This document shows positions 1 through 7,934 of a stretch of 64,000 bases of DNA, in pieces. This DNA is from Cypionkella sp. Its GTDB lineage: Bacteria; Pseudomonadota; Alphaproteobacteria; Rhodobacterales; Rhodobacteraceae. The position numbers were made by a program, and so were the translations under genes. A model generated the notes under the pieces. The model did not search any database. It saw nothing but the letters and a program-made list of their open reading frames with translations, and was not told the DNA's origin. Location: assembly GCA_023255415.1 (NCBI GenBank), contig JALRIN010000001.1:62001-126000 (forward strand), in the 5' to 3' direction. The stretch's first letter is position 1, and each line of letters begins with the position of its first letter.

Positions 1-459
1 ACCGCACGGCCTCGAGCCTCCGGGTAAAAAGGGGGGCGCGGGCGCCTGATCGGGCGCACGAAAGGCGGGCTCAACACCAAACTGCACGCTGTGACCGACG
101 CCACGGGGCGGCCAATCCGGTTCTTCATGACGGCTGGCGAGGTCAGCGACTATACCGGGGCAGCCGCGATGCTGAGCAGCCTGCCAGCCTCCGATTGGCT
201 GATCGCAGATCGAGGCTACGATGCCGACTGGTTCAGAGATGCTTTGAAAGACAAAGGCATACGGGCCTGCATCCCGGGCCGGAAGTCACGCGGCAAAGTC
301 GTCCGCTACGATAAGCGCCGCTACAAACGACGCAATCGCATCGAAATCATGTTCGGTAGACTGAAGGACTGGCGACGTGTCGCCACGCGCTACGACAGGT
401 GCCCGAAGGTGTTCCTCTCTGCCATCGCCCTCGCTGCGACCGTTCTCTTCTGGCTTTGA
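1..459 (+). CDS. IS5-family transposase, C-terminal part (5' end off-window, frame change)
   Basis: DDE transposase of the IS5 family. The readable part contains a DRGYDADW motif (second catalytic Asp) and the Y-(2)-R-(3)-E signature in YKRRNRIE, with the family ending LKDWRRVATRYD...FWL. The protein appears in two frames: positions 3-29 read RTASSLRVK in frame 3, while from 28 onward the homologous continuation KGGRGRLIGRTKGG is in frame 1. The switch falls on an A5G6 run (26-36) and needs +1 (or -2). It could be programmed frameshifting, known in this group, or an inactivating indel. A GTG at 91 opens the longest uninterrupted frame but is unlikely to be a real start. Confidence 0.75.
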
Positions 460-480
460 AAATCAATGAGTCTGGAACCT
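1..480 (+). mobile_element. IS5-family (IS427-like) insertion sequence, right-hand part
   Basis: The window opens inside an insertion sequence whose transposase reads to 459. The right terminus is probably near 480, where the plus strand ends in GAGTCTGGAACCT followed by AG. Its complement, AGGTTCCAGACTC, resembles the ends of IS5/IS427 elements, and CTAG/TA is a typical target for that group. Directly after this point the reading frame of a Wzz/tyrosine-kinase gene begins in the middle of its second membrane segment, so the element interrupts that gene. The left end lies outside the window, so the inverted-repeat pair and target duplication cannot be checked. Confidence 0.75.
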
Positions 481-1344
481 AGAAAGACGGTGATCCTTGG
501 CATGGCCGTGATTGTGGGGCTGGGGCTTGGGGTGATGCTGGCCTTTTTGAAGGAATATGCGCTTGGCGGCATCACCTCGGCGCATCAATTGCAAAATGTC
601 TTGCACGTCGGGGTTTCGGTTGGCCTGCCCGATGTCGGGCGACGCGACGCGGGCCGCCCTGCCGATCTGGTGACACGCGCGCCGCTCTCGCCCTATGCTG
701 AAAGCTTTAGAAAGCTGCGCGCTGCACTGGAGTGGCAGGCCGAACGCGCGCCGGTGCAAAGTGGCGCGCGGGTGATCCTGATTTGCTCGGCTCTGCAAGG
801 CGAAGGCAAAACCACAACCGCCATAGCCCTTGCGCGGACCTATGCCTTGTCAGGGGCTGCGGTTTTGCTGATCGACGCCGATCTGCGCAACCCTTCGGTC
901 GCGGCGCGCTTGGGGACGACCGAGGCGGCAGGCCTGTTAGAGCATTTGTCGGGCTCGAGTTTGGACGCCGTTGCTCCACAGACGTTGCAAGACCCGCTCT
1001 CGCCGTTGCGGGTGCTGACGGCTGGGGTGCGCCAAACCGTGCCGACGGATCAGCTGTTGAACGGCAAGGCGTGGCAAGACTTGCTTGCCAACCTGAAACA
1101 AGATTTCGATGTCATCGTGATCGACAGCCCGCCGATCTTGCCGGTGGTCGATACCCGCTATCTGCTGCGCCAGGCCGATGTGGTGGCGCAAGTGGTGCGC
1201 TATGGCACAACCCCGCAAGCCGCCGCGCGCGAGGCGGCCCAGCAGGCGCATGACCGGCTGCGGCCCGATGCGCAGCTGATTGGGGTGCTCAGCCACGAGG
1301 TTTTGGGCATCGGCAGCTATGCCGCCTATTCTGCGCAGACCTAG
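466..1344 (+). CDS. Wzz/GumC-type polysaccharide tyrosine autokinase, truncated at 5' end by IS
   Basis: Remnant of a chain-length determinant/BY-kinase that controls exopolysaccharide polymerisation and export at the inner membrane. What remains is the second Wzz transmembrane segment (residues 9-29, after the typical P-R-K), then a cytoplasmic BY-kinase domain with Walker A-like ALQGEGKTT (109-117), Walker A' VLLIDADLRNP (133-143) and Walker B DVIVIDSPP (215-223). The C-terminus holds only two tyrosines (YAAY) instead of a long Tyr cluster. The periplasmic Wzz domain and first membrane helix are missing because the IS5 element ends at its 5' side. The ATG at 466 is supplied by IS sequence, so a chimeric kinase-only product is conceivable, but the gene is most likely non-functional. 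Confidence 0.8.
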   Translation: MSLEPRKTVILGMAVIVGLGLGVMLAFLKEYALGGITSAHQLQNVLHVGVSVGLPDVGRRDAGRPADLVTRAPLSPYAESFRKLRAALEWQAERAPVQSGARVILICSALQGEGKTTTAIALARTYALSGAAVLLIDADLRNPSVAARLGTTEAAGLLEHLSGSSLDAVAPQTLQDPLSPLRVLTAGVRQTVPTDQLLNGKAWQDLLANLKQDFDVIVIDSPPILPVVDTRYLLRQADVVAQVVRYGTTPQAAAREAAQQAHDRLRPDAQLIGVLSHEVLGIGSYAAYSAQT

Positions 1345-1434
1345 ACCTAGGCCAGCGCGCTTTGCCCTAAAGCTTTCTTAGCCAGGAATATGCAAGCTTT
1401 GCTTCTGCGCCTTTGGGGTGGGGCGGGCATTTTA

Positions 1435-1464
1435 GTGACAAAATATCTTAAAGCATGTTAAAAT
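1435..1464 (+). promoter_or_regulatory. Putative sigma-70-type promoter for small RNA
   Basis: GTGACA at 1435-1440 (one mismatch to TTGACA) and TAAAAT at 1459-1464 (one mismatch to TATAAT) are separated by 18 bp in an A/T-rich stretch that stands out from the surrounding G+C-rich DNA. Transcription would start near 1471 and run into the terminator at 1540-1562. This is a match by eye, without experimental support. Confidence 0.4.
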
Positions 1465-1470
1465 CATATC

Positions 1471-1562
1471 CTTATGGCGTGCCTCTTGCACGGATGTGAC
1501 GCAATTCTGCCCCTCCGGTCCCTTTCCCTGACAGCGCTTGCCCCCACAAACAGGGGGCTTTT
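1471..1562 (+). ncRNA. Candidate trans-acting small RNA (about 90 nt)
   Basis: Between the promoter-like elements and a strong intrinsic terminator lies about 90 nt with classic sRNA layout. A 5' hairpin CGTGC-CTCTT-GCACG (1478-1492) is followed by an unpaired C/U-rich stretch containing CCCCTCC and CCCTTTCCC (about 1510-1529), able to pair with Shine-Dalgarno sequences. A terminator hairpin with a U tract closes it. I do not recognise it as 6S, SRP, tmRNA or a named alphaproteobacterial sRNA. Alternatively it is the attenuated 5' leader of the ClpP-like gene, whose ATG is only 23 nt beyond the terminator. Confidence 0.4.
1540..1562 (+). terminator. Intrinsic terminator or attenuator
   Basis: GCCCCC (1540-1545), a 7-nt loop, GGGGGC (1553-1558) and then TTTT form a Rho-independent terminator pointing rightward. 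It sits immediately before the ATG of the gene at 1586, which argues for termination of a short upstream RNA or for attenuation. Confidence 0.7.
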
Positions 1563-1585
1563 ACAGGCCGAAGGGAAAGCCGCCA

Positions 1586-2053
1586 ATGTCAGACCGATTG
1601 CGCCGCCGCAGCACCGGACTTATGGCCACAGTGCTTGTGCTCCTGATGTTTTCTCCCGCGGCCACGCTGCAGGCGCGAACCGCGCTGCGGGTCATTCACA
1701 AAGATATGGGGGGCGATCTGCAGGACCGTCTGGCGGAAGTTGAAGTTTTACGCGGGCAGGGTGTCGCCGTGCGGATCGAAGGCACCTGCGTTTCGGCCTG
1801 CACGCTTTATCTGGGGCTGCCGAAAACCTGCGTCACTGAAACGGCGATTTTGGGCTTTCATGGCCCGCGCACCCGCTTTGACGGGCTGCCTTTGCCGCGC
1901 GCCAGCTTTGAGCGCCTTAGCCAACAGATGGCCAGCCATTACCCGCCGGCACTGCGGCACTGGTTCATGACCAAAGCGCGGCTGGTGACACAAAGCTACT
2001 ATGCGCTGACGGCGGCGCAAGCGGTCGCGCTGGGGGTGGCGCGCTGTACCTAG
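1586..2053 (+). CDS. Secreted ClpP/crotonase-fold-like protein (COG3904-type)
   Basis: Protein of 155 aa with an N-terminal signal peptide: basic MSDRLRRR, a hydrophobic core and cleavage after about residue 30. The mature part contains GGDLQDR and GTCVSACTLYLG. This resembles the substrate loop and the G-x-C-x-S-A-C nucleophile region of small periplasmic ClpP-like proteins common in Rhodobacteraceae. Activity and substrate are unknown. The start at 1586 is chosen over an in-frame ATG at 1538, because 1538 would overlap the terminator hairpin and precede the signal peptide with a polar stretch. The ribosome site (AAGGG) is modest. Confidence 0.7.
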   Translation: MSDRLRRRSTGLMATVLVLLMFSPAATLQARTALRVIHKDMGGDLQDRLAEVEVLRGQGVAVRIEGTCVSACTLYLGLPKTCVTETAILGFHGPRTRFDGLPLPRASFERLSQQMASHYPPALRHWFMTKARLVTQSYYALTAAQAVALGVARCT

Positions 2054-2126
2054 CCGCGGGTTTTCGAAGATCCGAGTTTTTCTCTTGCCAGACGCCTATG
2101 CCACAGGCTACCAAATCCATGTCAAG

Positions 2127-2293
2127 ATCGGGAGAATCCAGCAGGAAACTTCTGGTGCCGAAGGAGCAAACGCCCCGTTAAACTCTCAGGCCAAAGGACC
2201 GTTCTGACAAACAGACTCTGGAGAGTGGCGCGCCCGCGCCCGCCGAAGGGATAACGATCTCAGGCACCCCGTTGGGGTAAGGACAGAGGGGGC
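2127..2293 (+). promoter_or_regulatory. Tandem glycine riboswitch
   Basis: Two consecutive glycine aptamers precede gcvT. The first contains GGAGAATCC, CCGAAGGAGCAAACGCCCC, AACTCTCAGGCCAAAGGACCG and the short GACAAACAGACTCTGGAGAG linker. The second contains GCCGAAGGGATAACGATCTCAGGCA and ends in GGACAGAGGGGGC. These are the conserved core segments of the gcvT-type riboswitch. Glycine binding normally turns on glycine-cleavage genes. The 69 nt before the chosen gcvT start contain a possible expression platform: CCGG, a T-rich loop and CCGG around 2328-2345, next to the translation start. Control may therefore act on ribosome access. Confidence 0.95.
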
Positions 2294-2362
2294 ATCGTGG
2301 GGTGGGGATTGGCCTGCCTGCTCGGTGCCGGTGTTATTTTCCGGCGGAACTTGGGGGCTGTT

Positions 2363-3487
2363 TTGGCCGAAGACCTGGACTATCTGGCTTTGCACGACCT
2401 GCATCTGGCTTTGGGCGGCAAGATGGTGCCCTTTGCGGGCTACCATATGCCAGTGCAATATCCGGCTGGGGTGATGCAAGAACATCTGCATTGTCGCGCT
2501 GCAGCTGGGCTTTTTGACGTCAGCCACATGGGGCAGGTAATCTTGCGCCCGAAACACAGCTATCAGGCGATGGCTTTGGCGTTTGAGGCGCTGATGCCTG
2601 TCGATGTGCTGGGGCTGGCCGAGGGGCGGCAACGCTACGGGCTGTTTACCAATGAAACCGGCGGCATTCTGGACGATCTGATGTTTGCCAACCGCGGCGA
2701 TCATGTCTTTGTCGTGGTCAATGCCGCCTGCAAGGCCGCCGATATCGCCCATATGACGGCGCATCTGTCGCAGGTGTGCGAGGTGATCCCGGTGACGGAT
2801 CGCGGCCTTTTGGCGCTGCAAGGCCCGCAGGCCGAGGCCGCTTTGGCGCGGCTGATCCCCGGTGTCACCGCAATGCGTTTTATGGATGTCGCGGTGCTGG
2901 GCTGGCAGGGCCAAGATCTATGGATCTCGCGCTCGGGCTATACCGGCGAGGATGGTTTCGAGATTTCGGTGCCCGCAGGCCTTGCCGAAGCCTTGTCCCG
3001 CGCGCTTTTGGAACAGCCCGAAGTGATGCCGATCGGCCTTGGCGCGCGTGACAGCCTGCGGCTGGAGGCGGGGCTTTGCCTTTACGGCCATGACATTGAC
3101 GCCACCACCAGCCCTGTCGAGGCGGGGCTTGCTTGGGCCATTCAAAAGGCGCGGCGTGCGGGTGGTGCAAGGGCGGGCGGCTTTCCGGGCGCGGCGCGGA
3201 TTCTGGCCGAATTGGCCGAGGGTGCGCAGCGCAGTCGTGTTGGCCTGCGCCCGCAAGGCCGCCAACCGATCCGTGAAGGCTCGCCGCTTTTCGCGCCAAA
3301 CGCCACACCCGTTGGCAGCGTCACCTCTGGCGGTTTCGGCCCTTCGGTGGCGGCCCCTATCGCCATGGGCTATGTCGCGCGCGCCTTTGCCAGCGCAGGC
3401 ACCGCCATAGAAGCCGAGGTGCGCGGCAAGATGCTGCCGGTTACCGTCTCGGATATGCCTTTCTATTCAACACGTTACAAACGCTGA
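2363..3487 (+). CDS. gcvT: Glycine cleavage system aminomethyltransferase (T-protein)
   Basis: Transfers the aminomethyl carbon from lipoyl-H-protein to tetrahydrofolate, releasing ammonia. The family core begins LHDLHLALGGKMVPFAGY and continues with MPVQYP, FDVSHMGQ, the Y-T-G-E-D-G-F-E motif and the C-terminal GxVTSGGFGPS segment, at usual length (374 aa). No ATG lies near the homologous N-terminus. TTG at 2363 gives the expected short lead (about 9 residues). GTG at 2297 would add 22 hydrophobic residues directly abutting the riboswitch and is less likely. It leads the gcvT-gcvH-gcvP operon. Confidence 0.93.
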   Translation: MAEDLDYLALHDLHLALGGKMVPFAGYHMPVQYPAGVMQEHLHCRAAAGLFDVSHMGQVILRPKHSYQAMALAFEALMPVDVLGLAEGRQRYGLFTNETGGILDDLMFANRGDHVFVVVNAACKAADIAHMTAHLSQVCEVIPVTDRGLLALQGPQAEAALARLIPGVTAMRFMDVAVLGWQGQDLWISRSGYTGEDGFEISVPAGLAEALSRALLEQPEVMPIGLGARDSLRLEAGLCLYGHDIDATTSPVEAGLAWAIQKARRAGGARAGGFPGAARILAELAEGAQRSRVGLRPQGRQPIREGSPLFAPNATPVGSVTSGGFGPSVAAPIAMGYVARAFASAGTAIEAEVRGKMLPVTVSDMPFYSTRYKR

Positions 3488-3496
3488 GGGTTTAAG

Positions 3497-3856
3497 ATGA
3501 AGTATACCAAAGAACATGAATGGCTGCGCGTCGAGGGCGATCTGGTTGTGGTCGGCATCACCGAACATGCCGCCACCGCGCTGGGCGATGTGGTGTTTGT
3601 CGAACTGCCCGAGGTGGAAACCGTTATCGCCGAGGGCGACGAAGTTGTGGTGATCGAAAGCGTCAAGGCGGCTTCGGATATTCTGGCGCCCTTGGACGGC
3701 GAGATTGTCGAAGTGAACCAAAAGCTGGTCGAAAACCCTGCCTTGGTAAACGAAGACCCAATCGGCGCCGCATGGTTTTTCAAAGTGCGTGTCGATGATT
3801 TGTCGGTTCTGGACGAGTTCATGGACGAAGACGAATACAACGACCTGATCGGATAA
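3497..3856 (+). CDS. gcvH: Glycine cleavage system H-protein
   Basis: Lipoyl carrier that shuttles the aminomethyl group between the P-, T- and L-proteins. The 119-aa protein has the N-terminal KYTKEHEWL, and the lipoylation site is Lys57 in VIESVKAASD. The C-terminal region is the family's acidic tail ending YNDLIG. It starts 9 nt after gcvT, with a short G-rich ribosome site, and precedes gcvP by 85 nt, consistent with one transcription unit under the glycine riboswitch. Confidence 0.97.
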   Translation: MKYTKEHEWLRVEGDLVVVGITEHAATALGDVVFVELPEVETVIAEGDEVVVIESVKAASDILAPLDGEIVEVNQKLVENPALVNEDPIGAAWFFKVRVDDLSVLDEFMDEDEYNDLIG

Positions 3857-3861
3857 ACGCA

Positions 3862-3879
3862 AAGGGGCGCTAACCCCTT
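3862..3879 (+). other. Small hairpin between gcvH and gcvP
   Basis: AAGGGG and CCCCTT flank a 6-nt loop just after the gcvH stop. There is no T tract behind it, so it looks like an mRNA-stability or partial-termination hairpin that would set gcvH:gcvP stoichiometry rather than a full terminator. Confidence 0.35.
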
Positions 3880-3941
3880 GAATTTAATGCCTGTCGGCTT
3901 CCTTTCGGGGGCTGATCCCTTATACCCAAAAGGAACGCAGC

Positions 3942-6782
3942 ATGGCCTTTACCCCTGTCGACTATAACCCCTATGATTTTGCCAACCGCCGTCACATTGG
4001 CCCTTCGCCCGCTGAAATGGCGGCGATGCTTCAGGCGATTGGTGTGCCCAGTCTGGACGCGCTGATCGACGAAACCGTGCCGGCAAGCATCCGGCAAAGC
4101 AGGCCGCTCAGTTGGGCGCCGCTGTCTGAACACGGGCTTTTGGCGCGAATGCGCGAGGTGGCGGGCCGCAACAAGGTGATGACCTCGCTGATCGGGCAAG
4201 GCTATTACGGCACAGTGACGCCACCTGCGATCCAGCGCAATATCTTGGAAAATCCGGCCTGGTATACCGCCTATACCCCCTATCAGCCCGAAATCGCGCA
4301 AGGCAGGCTCGAGGCATTGCTGAACTATCAAACCATGGTCTGCGATCTGACCGGCCTGCCCGTGGCCAACGCCAGCCTATTGGACGAGGCAACCGCCGCT
4401 GCCGAAGCCATGACGATGGCCGAGCGCGTGGCAAAATCCAAGGCCAAGGCGTTTTTTGTTGATGAAGACTGCCACCCGCAAACCATCGCCGTGGTGCAAA
4501 CCCGCGCCGAGGCGCTGGGCATCCCTGTTCTGGTGGGTCCTGTGCAAGGGCTTGATCCAAATGCAGTTTTCGGTGCGCTGTTCCAATACCCCGGCACATT
4601 TGGCGCGGTGCGTGACTTTAGCGATCAGATCACGGCCCTGCATGAGGCCAAGGCGATTGCAGTGGTGGCGACCGATCTTTTGGCGCTTTGTTTGCTGAAA
4701 GAACCGGGCGCGATGGGGGCCGATATTGCGGTCGGGTCCAGCCAGCGCTTTGGCGTGCCGATGGGCTACGGCGGCCCGCATGCGGCGTTTTTCGCCTGCC
4801 GCGACGAGCACAAGCGCGCCATGCCCGGCCGGATTGTTGGCGTCTCGGTCGATGCGCGCGGCAATCAGGCCTACCGTTTGTCGCTGCAAACCCGCGAACA
4901 ACATATTCGCCGCGAAAAGGCCACGTCGAACGTCTGCACTGCCCAAGCGCTGCTGGCGGTGATGGCCTCTTTCTACGCGGTGTTTCATGGCCCCAAGGGC
5001 CTGCGTGCCATTGCCGAGCGCGTGCATTTCATGACCGACCGCATCGCGCGCGGGCTCAAGGCTGCGGGGGCTAAAGTCTCGCCCGAGGCGTTTTTTGACA
5101 CCATCACCGTCGAGGTGGGCGTGGGCCAAGCCGGTATCTTGGCGGCCGCGCGGCACGAAGGTCTGAACTTTCGCAAAATCGGGCTGGACCGGGTTGGAAT
5201 TTCGCTGGATGAAACCACAGACGAGCGGGTCTTGTCCCTGATTTTAAAGGCCTTTGGCATTGACGGCGTCGCCCCGCACCGCGCGGCACTGGCCTTTCCG
5301 GAAAGCCAATTGCGCACCACCGACTATATGACGCATCCGGTGTTTCACATGAACCGCGCCGAGTCCGAGATGATGCGCTATATGCGCCGCTTGTCGGACC
5401 GCGATTTGGCGCTGGACCGTGCGATGATCCCGCTGGGATCTTGCACGATGAAGCTGAACGCGGCTGCCGAAATGATGCCGATCACCTGGCCTGAATTCGG
5501 CTCTCTGCATCCCTTTGTGCCAAAAGATCAAGCGCTTGGCTATCACGAGGCAATCAGTGATCTTGCGGAAAAGCTTTGTGAAATCACCGGCTATGATGCG
5601 TTTTCGATGCAGCCAAACTCGGGTGCGCAGGGCGAATATGCCGGGCTTTTGACCATTGCCGCCTATCACCGCGCGCGCGGCGACGCGCAGCGCAACATCT
5701 GCCTGATCCCCGTGTCGGCGCATGGCACCAATCCGGCTTCGGCGCAGATGGCGGGAATGCAGGTTGTCGTCGTGCAGGCGATGCCGAATGGCGATATCGA
5801 CGTCGAAGATTTCCGCGCCAAAGCCCAAGCAGCGGGGGATCGGCTGGCCGCCTGCATGGTGACCTATCCCTCTACCCATGGTGTGTTTGAAGAAACCATC
5901 CGCGATATCTGCGATATCACCCATCAGCTCGGCGGCCAAGTCTATCTGGACGGGGCCAATATGAACGCGCTGGTCGGGCTGGTGAAGCCGGGGGAAATTG
6001 GCGCCGATGTCAGCCATTTGAACCTGCACAAAACCTTTGCCATCCCGCATGGCGGCGGCGGTCCGGGTATGGGGCCGATTGGCGTCAAGGCGCATCTTGC
6101 ACCGCATTTGCCCGGCCACCCCGAGACAGGTGGTGCCGAAGGGCCGGTAAGCGCGGCCCCCTTTGGATCGGCCTCTATCTTGCTGATTTCATGGGCCTAT
6201 TGTCTGATGATGGGCGGCGAGGGGCTGACGCAGGCAACGCGGGTGGCGATTTTGAACGCCAATTACATCGCGGCGCGGCTGCAGGGGCAGTATCCGATCT
6301 TGTTCATGGGCAACAAGGGGCGTGTCGCGCATGAATGCATCCTTGACACCCGCCTCTTCGCCGAGGTGGGCGTTACGGTGGATGACATCGCCAAGCGTTT
6401 GATTGATAATGGCTTTCACGCGCCAACCATGTCTTGGCCCGTCTCGGGCACCTTGATGGTAGAGCCGACAGAATCTGAGACCAAGGCCGAGATCGACCGA
6501 TTTATCACCGCACTTTTGGCGATCCGCGCTGAAATCCGTGCGGTCGAGGCGGGTGAGATTTCCAGCCAAGACAGCCCGCTGCGCCACGCTCCGCATACGG
6601 TCGAGGATCTGGTGGCCGACTGGACCCGCGCCTACCCGCGCGAGCAAGGCTGCTTTCCGCCTGGCGCGTTTCGGGTCGATAAATATTGGCCGCCGATTGG
6701 CCGCGTCGACAATGTCTTTGGCGACCGCAATCTGATCTGCACCTGCCCACCGCTGGAAAGCTATATGCAGGCGGCCGAATAG
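3942..6782 (+). CDS. gcvP: Glycine dehydrogenase (decarboxylating), P-protein
   Basis: PLP-dependent decarboxylase of the glycine cleavage complex, transferring the aminomethyl group to the H-protein lipoyl arm. At 946 aa it is the single-chain (homodimeric) form with fused halves: an N-terminal half with RRHIGPS and the YYGTVTPP region, and a C-terminal half with PLP-binding Lys697 in LNLHKTFAIPHGGGGPG. The ATG has a clear ribosome site (AAAAGGAACG). It is last in gcvTHP. The lipoamide dehydrogenase (L-protein) is not encoded here and is normally shared with other complexes. Confidence 0.97.
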   Translation: MAFTPVDYNPYDFANRRHIGPSPAEMAAMLQAIGVPSLDALIDETVPASIRQSRPLSWAPLSEHGLLARMREVAGRNKVMTSLIGQGYYGTVTPPAIQRNILENPAWYTAYTPYQPEIAQGRLEALLNYQTMVCDLTGLPVANASLLDEATAAAEAMTMAERVAKSKAKAFFVDEDCHPQTIAVVQTRAEALGIPVLVGPVQGLDPNAVFGALFQYPGTFGAVRDFSDQITALHEAKAIAVVATDLLALCLLKEPGAMGADIAVGSSQRFGVPMGYGGPHAAFFACRDEHKRAMPGRIVGVSVDARGNQAYRLSLQTREQHIRREKATSNVCTAQALLAVMASFYAVFHGPKGLRAIAERVHFMTDRIARGLKAAGAKVSPEAFFDTITVEVGVGQAGILAAARHEGLNFRKIGLDRVGISLDETTDERVLSLILKAFGIDGVAPHRAALAFPESQLRTTDYMTHPVFHMNRAESEMMRYMRRLSDRDLALDRAMIPLGSCTMKLNAAAEMMPITWPEFGSLHPFVPKDQALGYHEAISDLAEKLCEITGYDAFSMQPNSGAQGEYAGLLTIAAYHRARGDAQRNICLIPVSAHGTNPASAQMAGMQVVVVQAMPNGDIDVEDFRAKAQAAGDRLAACMVTYPSTHGVFEETIRDICDITHQLGGQVYLDGANMNALVGLVKPGEIGADVSHLNLHKTFAIPHGGGGPGMGPIGVKAHLAPHLPGHPETGGAEGPVSAAPFGSASILLISWAYCLMMGGEGLTQATRVAILNANYIAARLQGQYPILFMGNKGRVAHECILDTRLFAEVGVTVDDIAKRLIDNGFHAPTMSWPVSGTLMVEPTESETKAEIDRFITALLAIRAEIRAVEAGEISSQDSPLRHAPHTVEDLVADWTRAYPREQGCFPPGAFRVDKYWPPIGRVDNVFGDRNLICTCPPLESYMQAAE

Positions 6783-6870
6783 CATAAGCTGCGGCGATAC
6801 GTCGTTTTTGTGCCGCGGCAGGGCGCGGGATGATTGACAGCTTTGGGGGCGGGCCGCTAGGCCTGCCGCC

Positions 6871-7578
6871 ATGAAGTCTGCAGCCCCTCCATCGACCTTT
6901 CTGACCGGCTTGGCCGGGGCGCTGCCGATTATGCTGGGCTATTTCCCGATCGCCTTTTCCTTTGGCGTGGGGGCGGTGCGCGCGGGTCTGAGCCCGACCG
7001 AGGCTGCGGGCCTGTCGGTGATTATCTATGCAGGGGCCGCGCAGTTTTTGGCGCTGGCGCTGATTGCAGGCGGCGCGCCGGTTTTGGTTGCGGCCTTTAC
7101 CTTGATCGCGATGAACCTGCGCCATGTGCTTTATGGCCCTGCGCTGATGAAGCGGGCAGGGCCCGCCGCGCGCAAACGCTGGGCGCTTTTCTGGGCCTTT
7201 GGGCTGACGGACGAGGTGTTTGGTGCGGCGCTGGGCGCGCTGGCGCGGGGGCGTCCGTTTTCGGAAAGTTATATGTTCGGGCTTGGGCTTGGCGCCTATG
7301 CGGCTTGGGTGTCGGGCACGCTGCTGGGGGCCTATGCAGGGGGCGGCGCGCTGGACGGCTGGCCGGTGCTAGAGGCGGCCTTGGGCTTTATGCTGCCGGC
7401 GTTGTTCTTGGCGCTGCTGTTGTCGATCATGTCGCGCGCGCAAGTGCCGGTGATTGCGGTGGCCGTAGCGGTTACGGTTTTGGTCACGCTGATCGGCTCG
7501 GGCACTCTGGGGATTTTGGCGGGAATGCTGGCGGGGGCGGTGACAGGAATGCTGCGGAGGTCTGCAGATGCGCAGTGA
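6871..7578 (+). CDS. azlC: AzlC-family branched-chain amino acid exporter, large subunit
   Basis: Inner-membrane protein of 235 aa with multiple hydrophobic segments and the AzlC signatures P-I-x-L-G-Y-x-P-I-A-F-x-F-G near the N-terminus and YAGAAQF and MNLRHxLYG near residues 52-90. Together with the small AzlD partner it exports branched-chain amino acids or related compounds; the exact substrate here is unknown. The azlD start overlaps its 3' end by 11 nt, so translation is probably coupled. Confidence 0.9.
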   Translation: MKSAAPPSTFLTGLAGALPIMLGYFPIAFSFGVGAVRAGLSPTEAAGLSVIIYAGAAQFLALALIAGGAPVLVAAFTLIAMNLRHVLYGPALMKRAGPAARKRWALFWAFGLTDEVFGAALGALARGRPFSESYMFGLGLGAYAAWVSGTLLGAYAGGGALDGWPVLEAALGFMLPALFLALLLSIMSRAQVPVIAVAVAVTVLVTLIGSGTLGILAGMLAGAVTGMLRRSADAQ

Positions 7579-7894
7579 GGTTTTGACGCTGGCGCTGCTG
7601 GTGGGCTTTTGCACCTGGGCGTTTCGGGTGTTTCCAACGCGGGCCGATCTCTCGACCTTGGCCCCCACCGGAATTCTAGCGCGATTTTTGGCGGCAACCG
7701 GCCCCGCGGCGATTGCGACGCTGTTTGTGGCTTCGGTGATGCCCTGGCTGCAAGGCGGGGTGGCGCTGCCGATGATCGGCGGCATTGCGGCGGTTTTGGC
7801 AGTCTATGCAGGCAGCCGGTCGGTGGTTGCAGCGACGCTTGCGGGGGCGGCAGTCTATGGATTTGCGGTCTGGGGGCTTGCATTTTGGGCCTAG
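7568..7894 (+). CDS. azlD: AzlD-family small subunit of branched-chain amino acid exporter
   Basis: Protein of 108 aa with about four hydrophobic helices, matching AzlD in length and in the segments WAFRVFP and ATLFVASVMPWL. It is the obligate partner of AzlC, overlapping it by 11 nt. The AzlCD pair works as a two-component permease in the inner membrane. Nothing downstream appears functionally tied to it; trxC begins 40 nt later. Confidence 0.88.
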   Translation: MRSEVLTLALLVGFCTWAFRVFPTRADLSTLAPTGILARFLAATGPAAIATLFVASVMPWLQGGVALPMIGGIAAVLAVYAGSRSVVAATLAGAAVYGFAVWGLAFWA

Positions 7895-7934
7895 CGCCCA
7901 CATCTTATTCGAAAAGATGAATGTGAGGTTTGTA

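Noticed and set aside
1448..1466. TTAA-N6-TTAA as a CtrA box
   Set aside because: CtrA sites need seven bases between the TTAA halves; spacing here is six, and the A/T-rich stretch is better explained as a promoter.
1474..1743. 89-codon frame starting in the putative sRNA
   Set aside because: Overlaps the terminator hairpin and the signal-peptide gene in another frame; no ribosome site.
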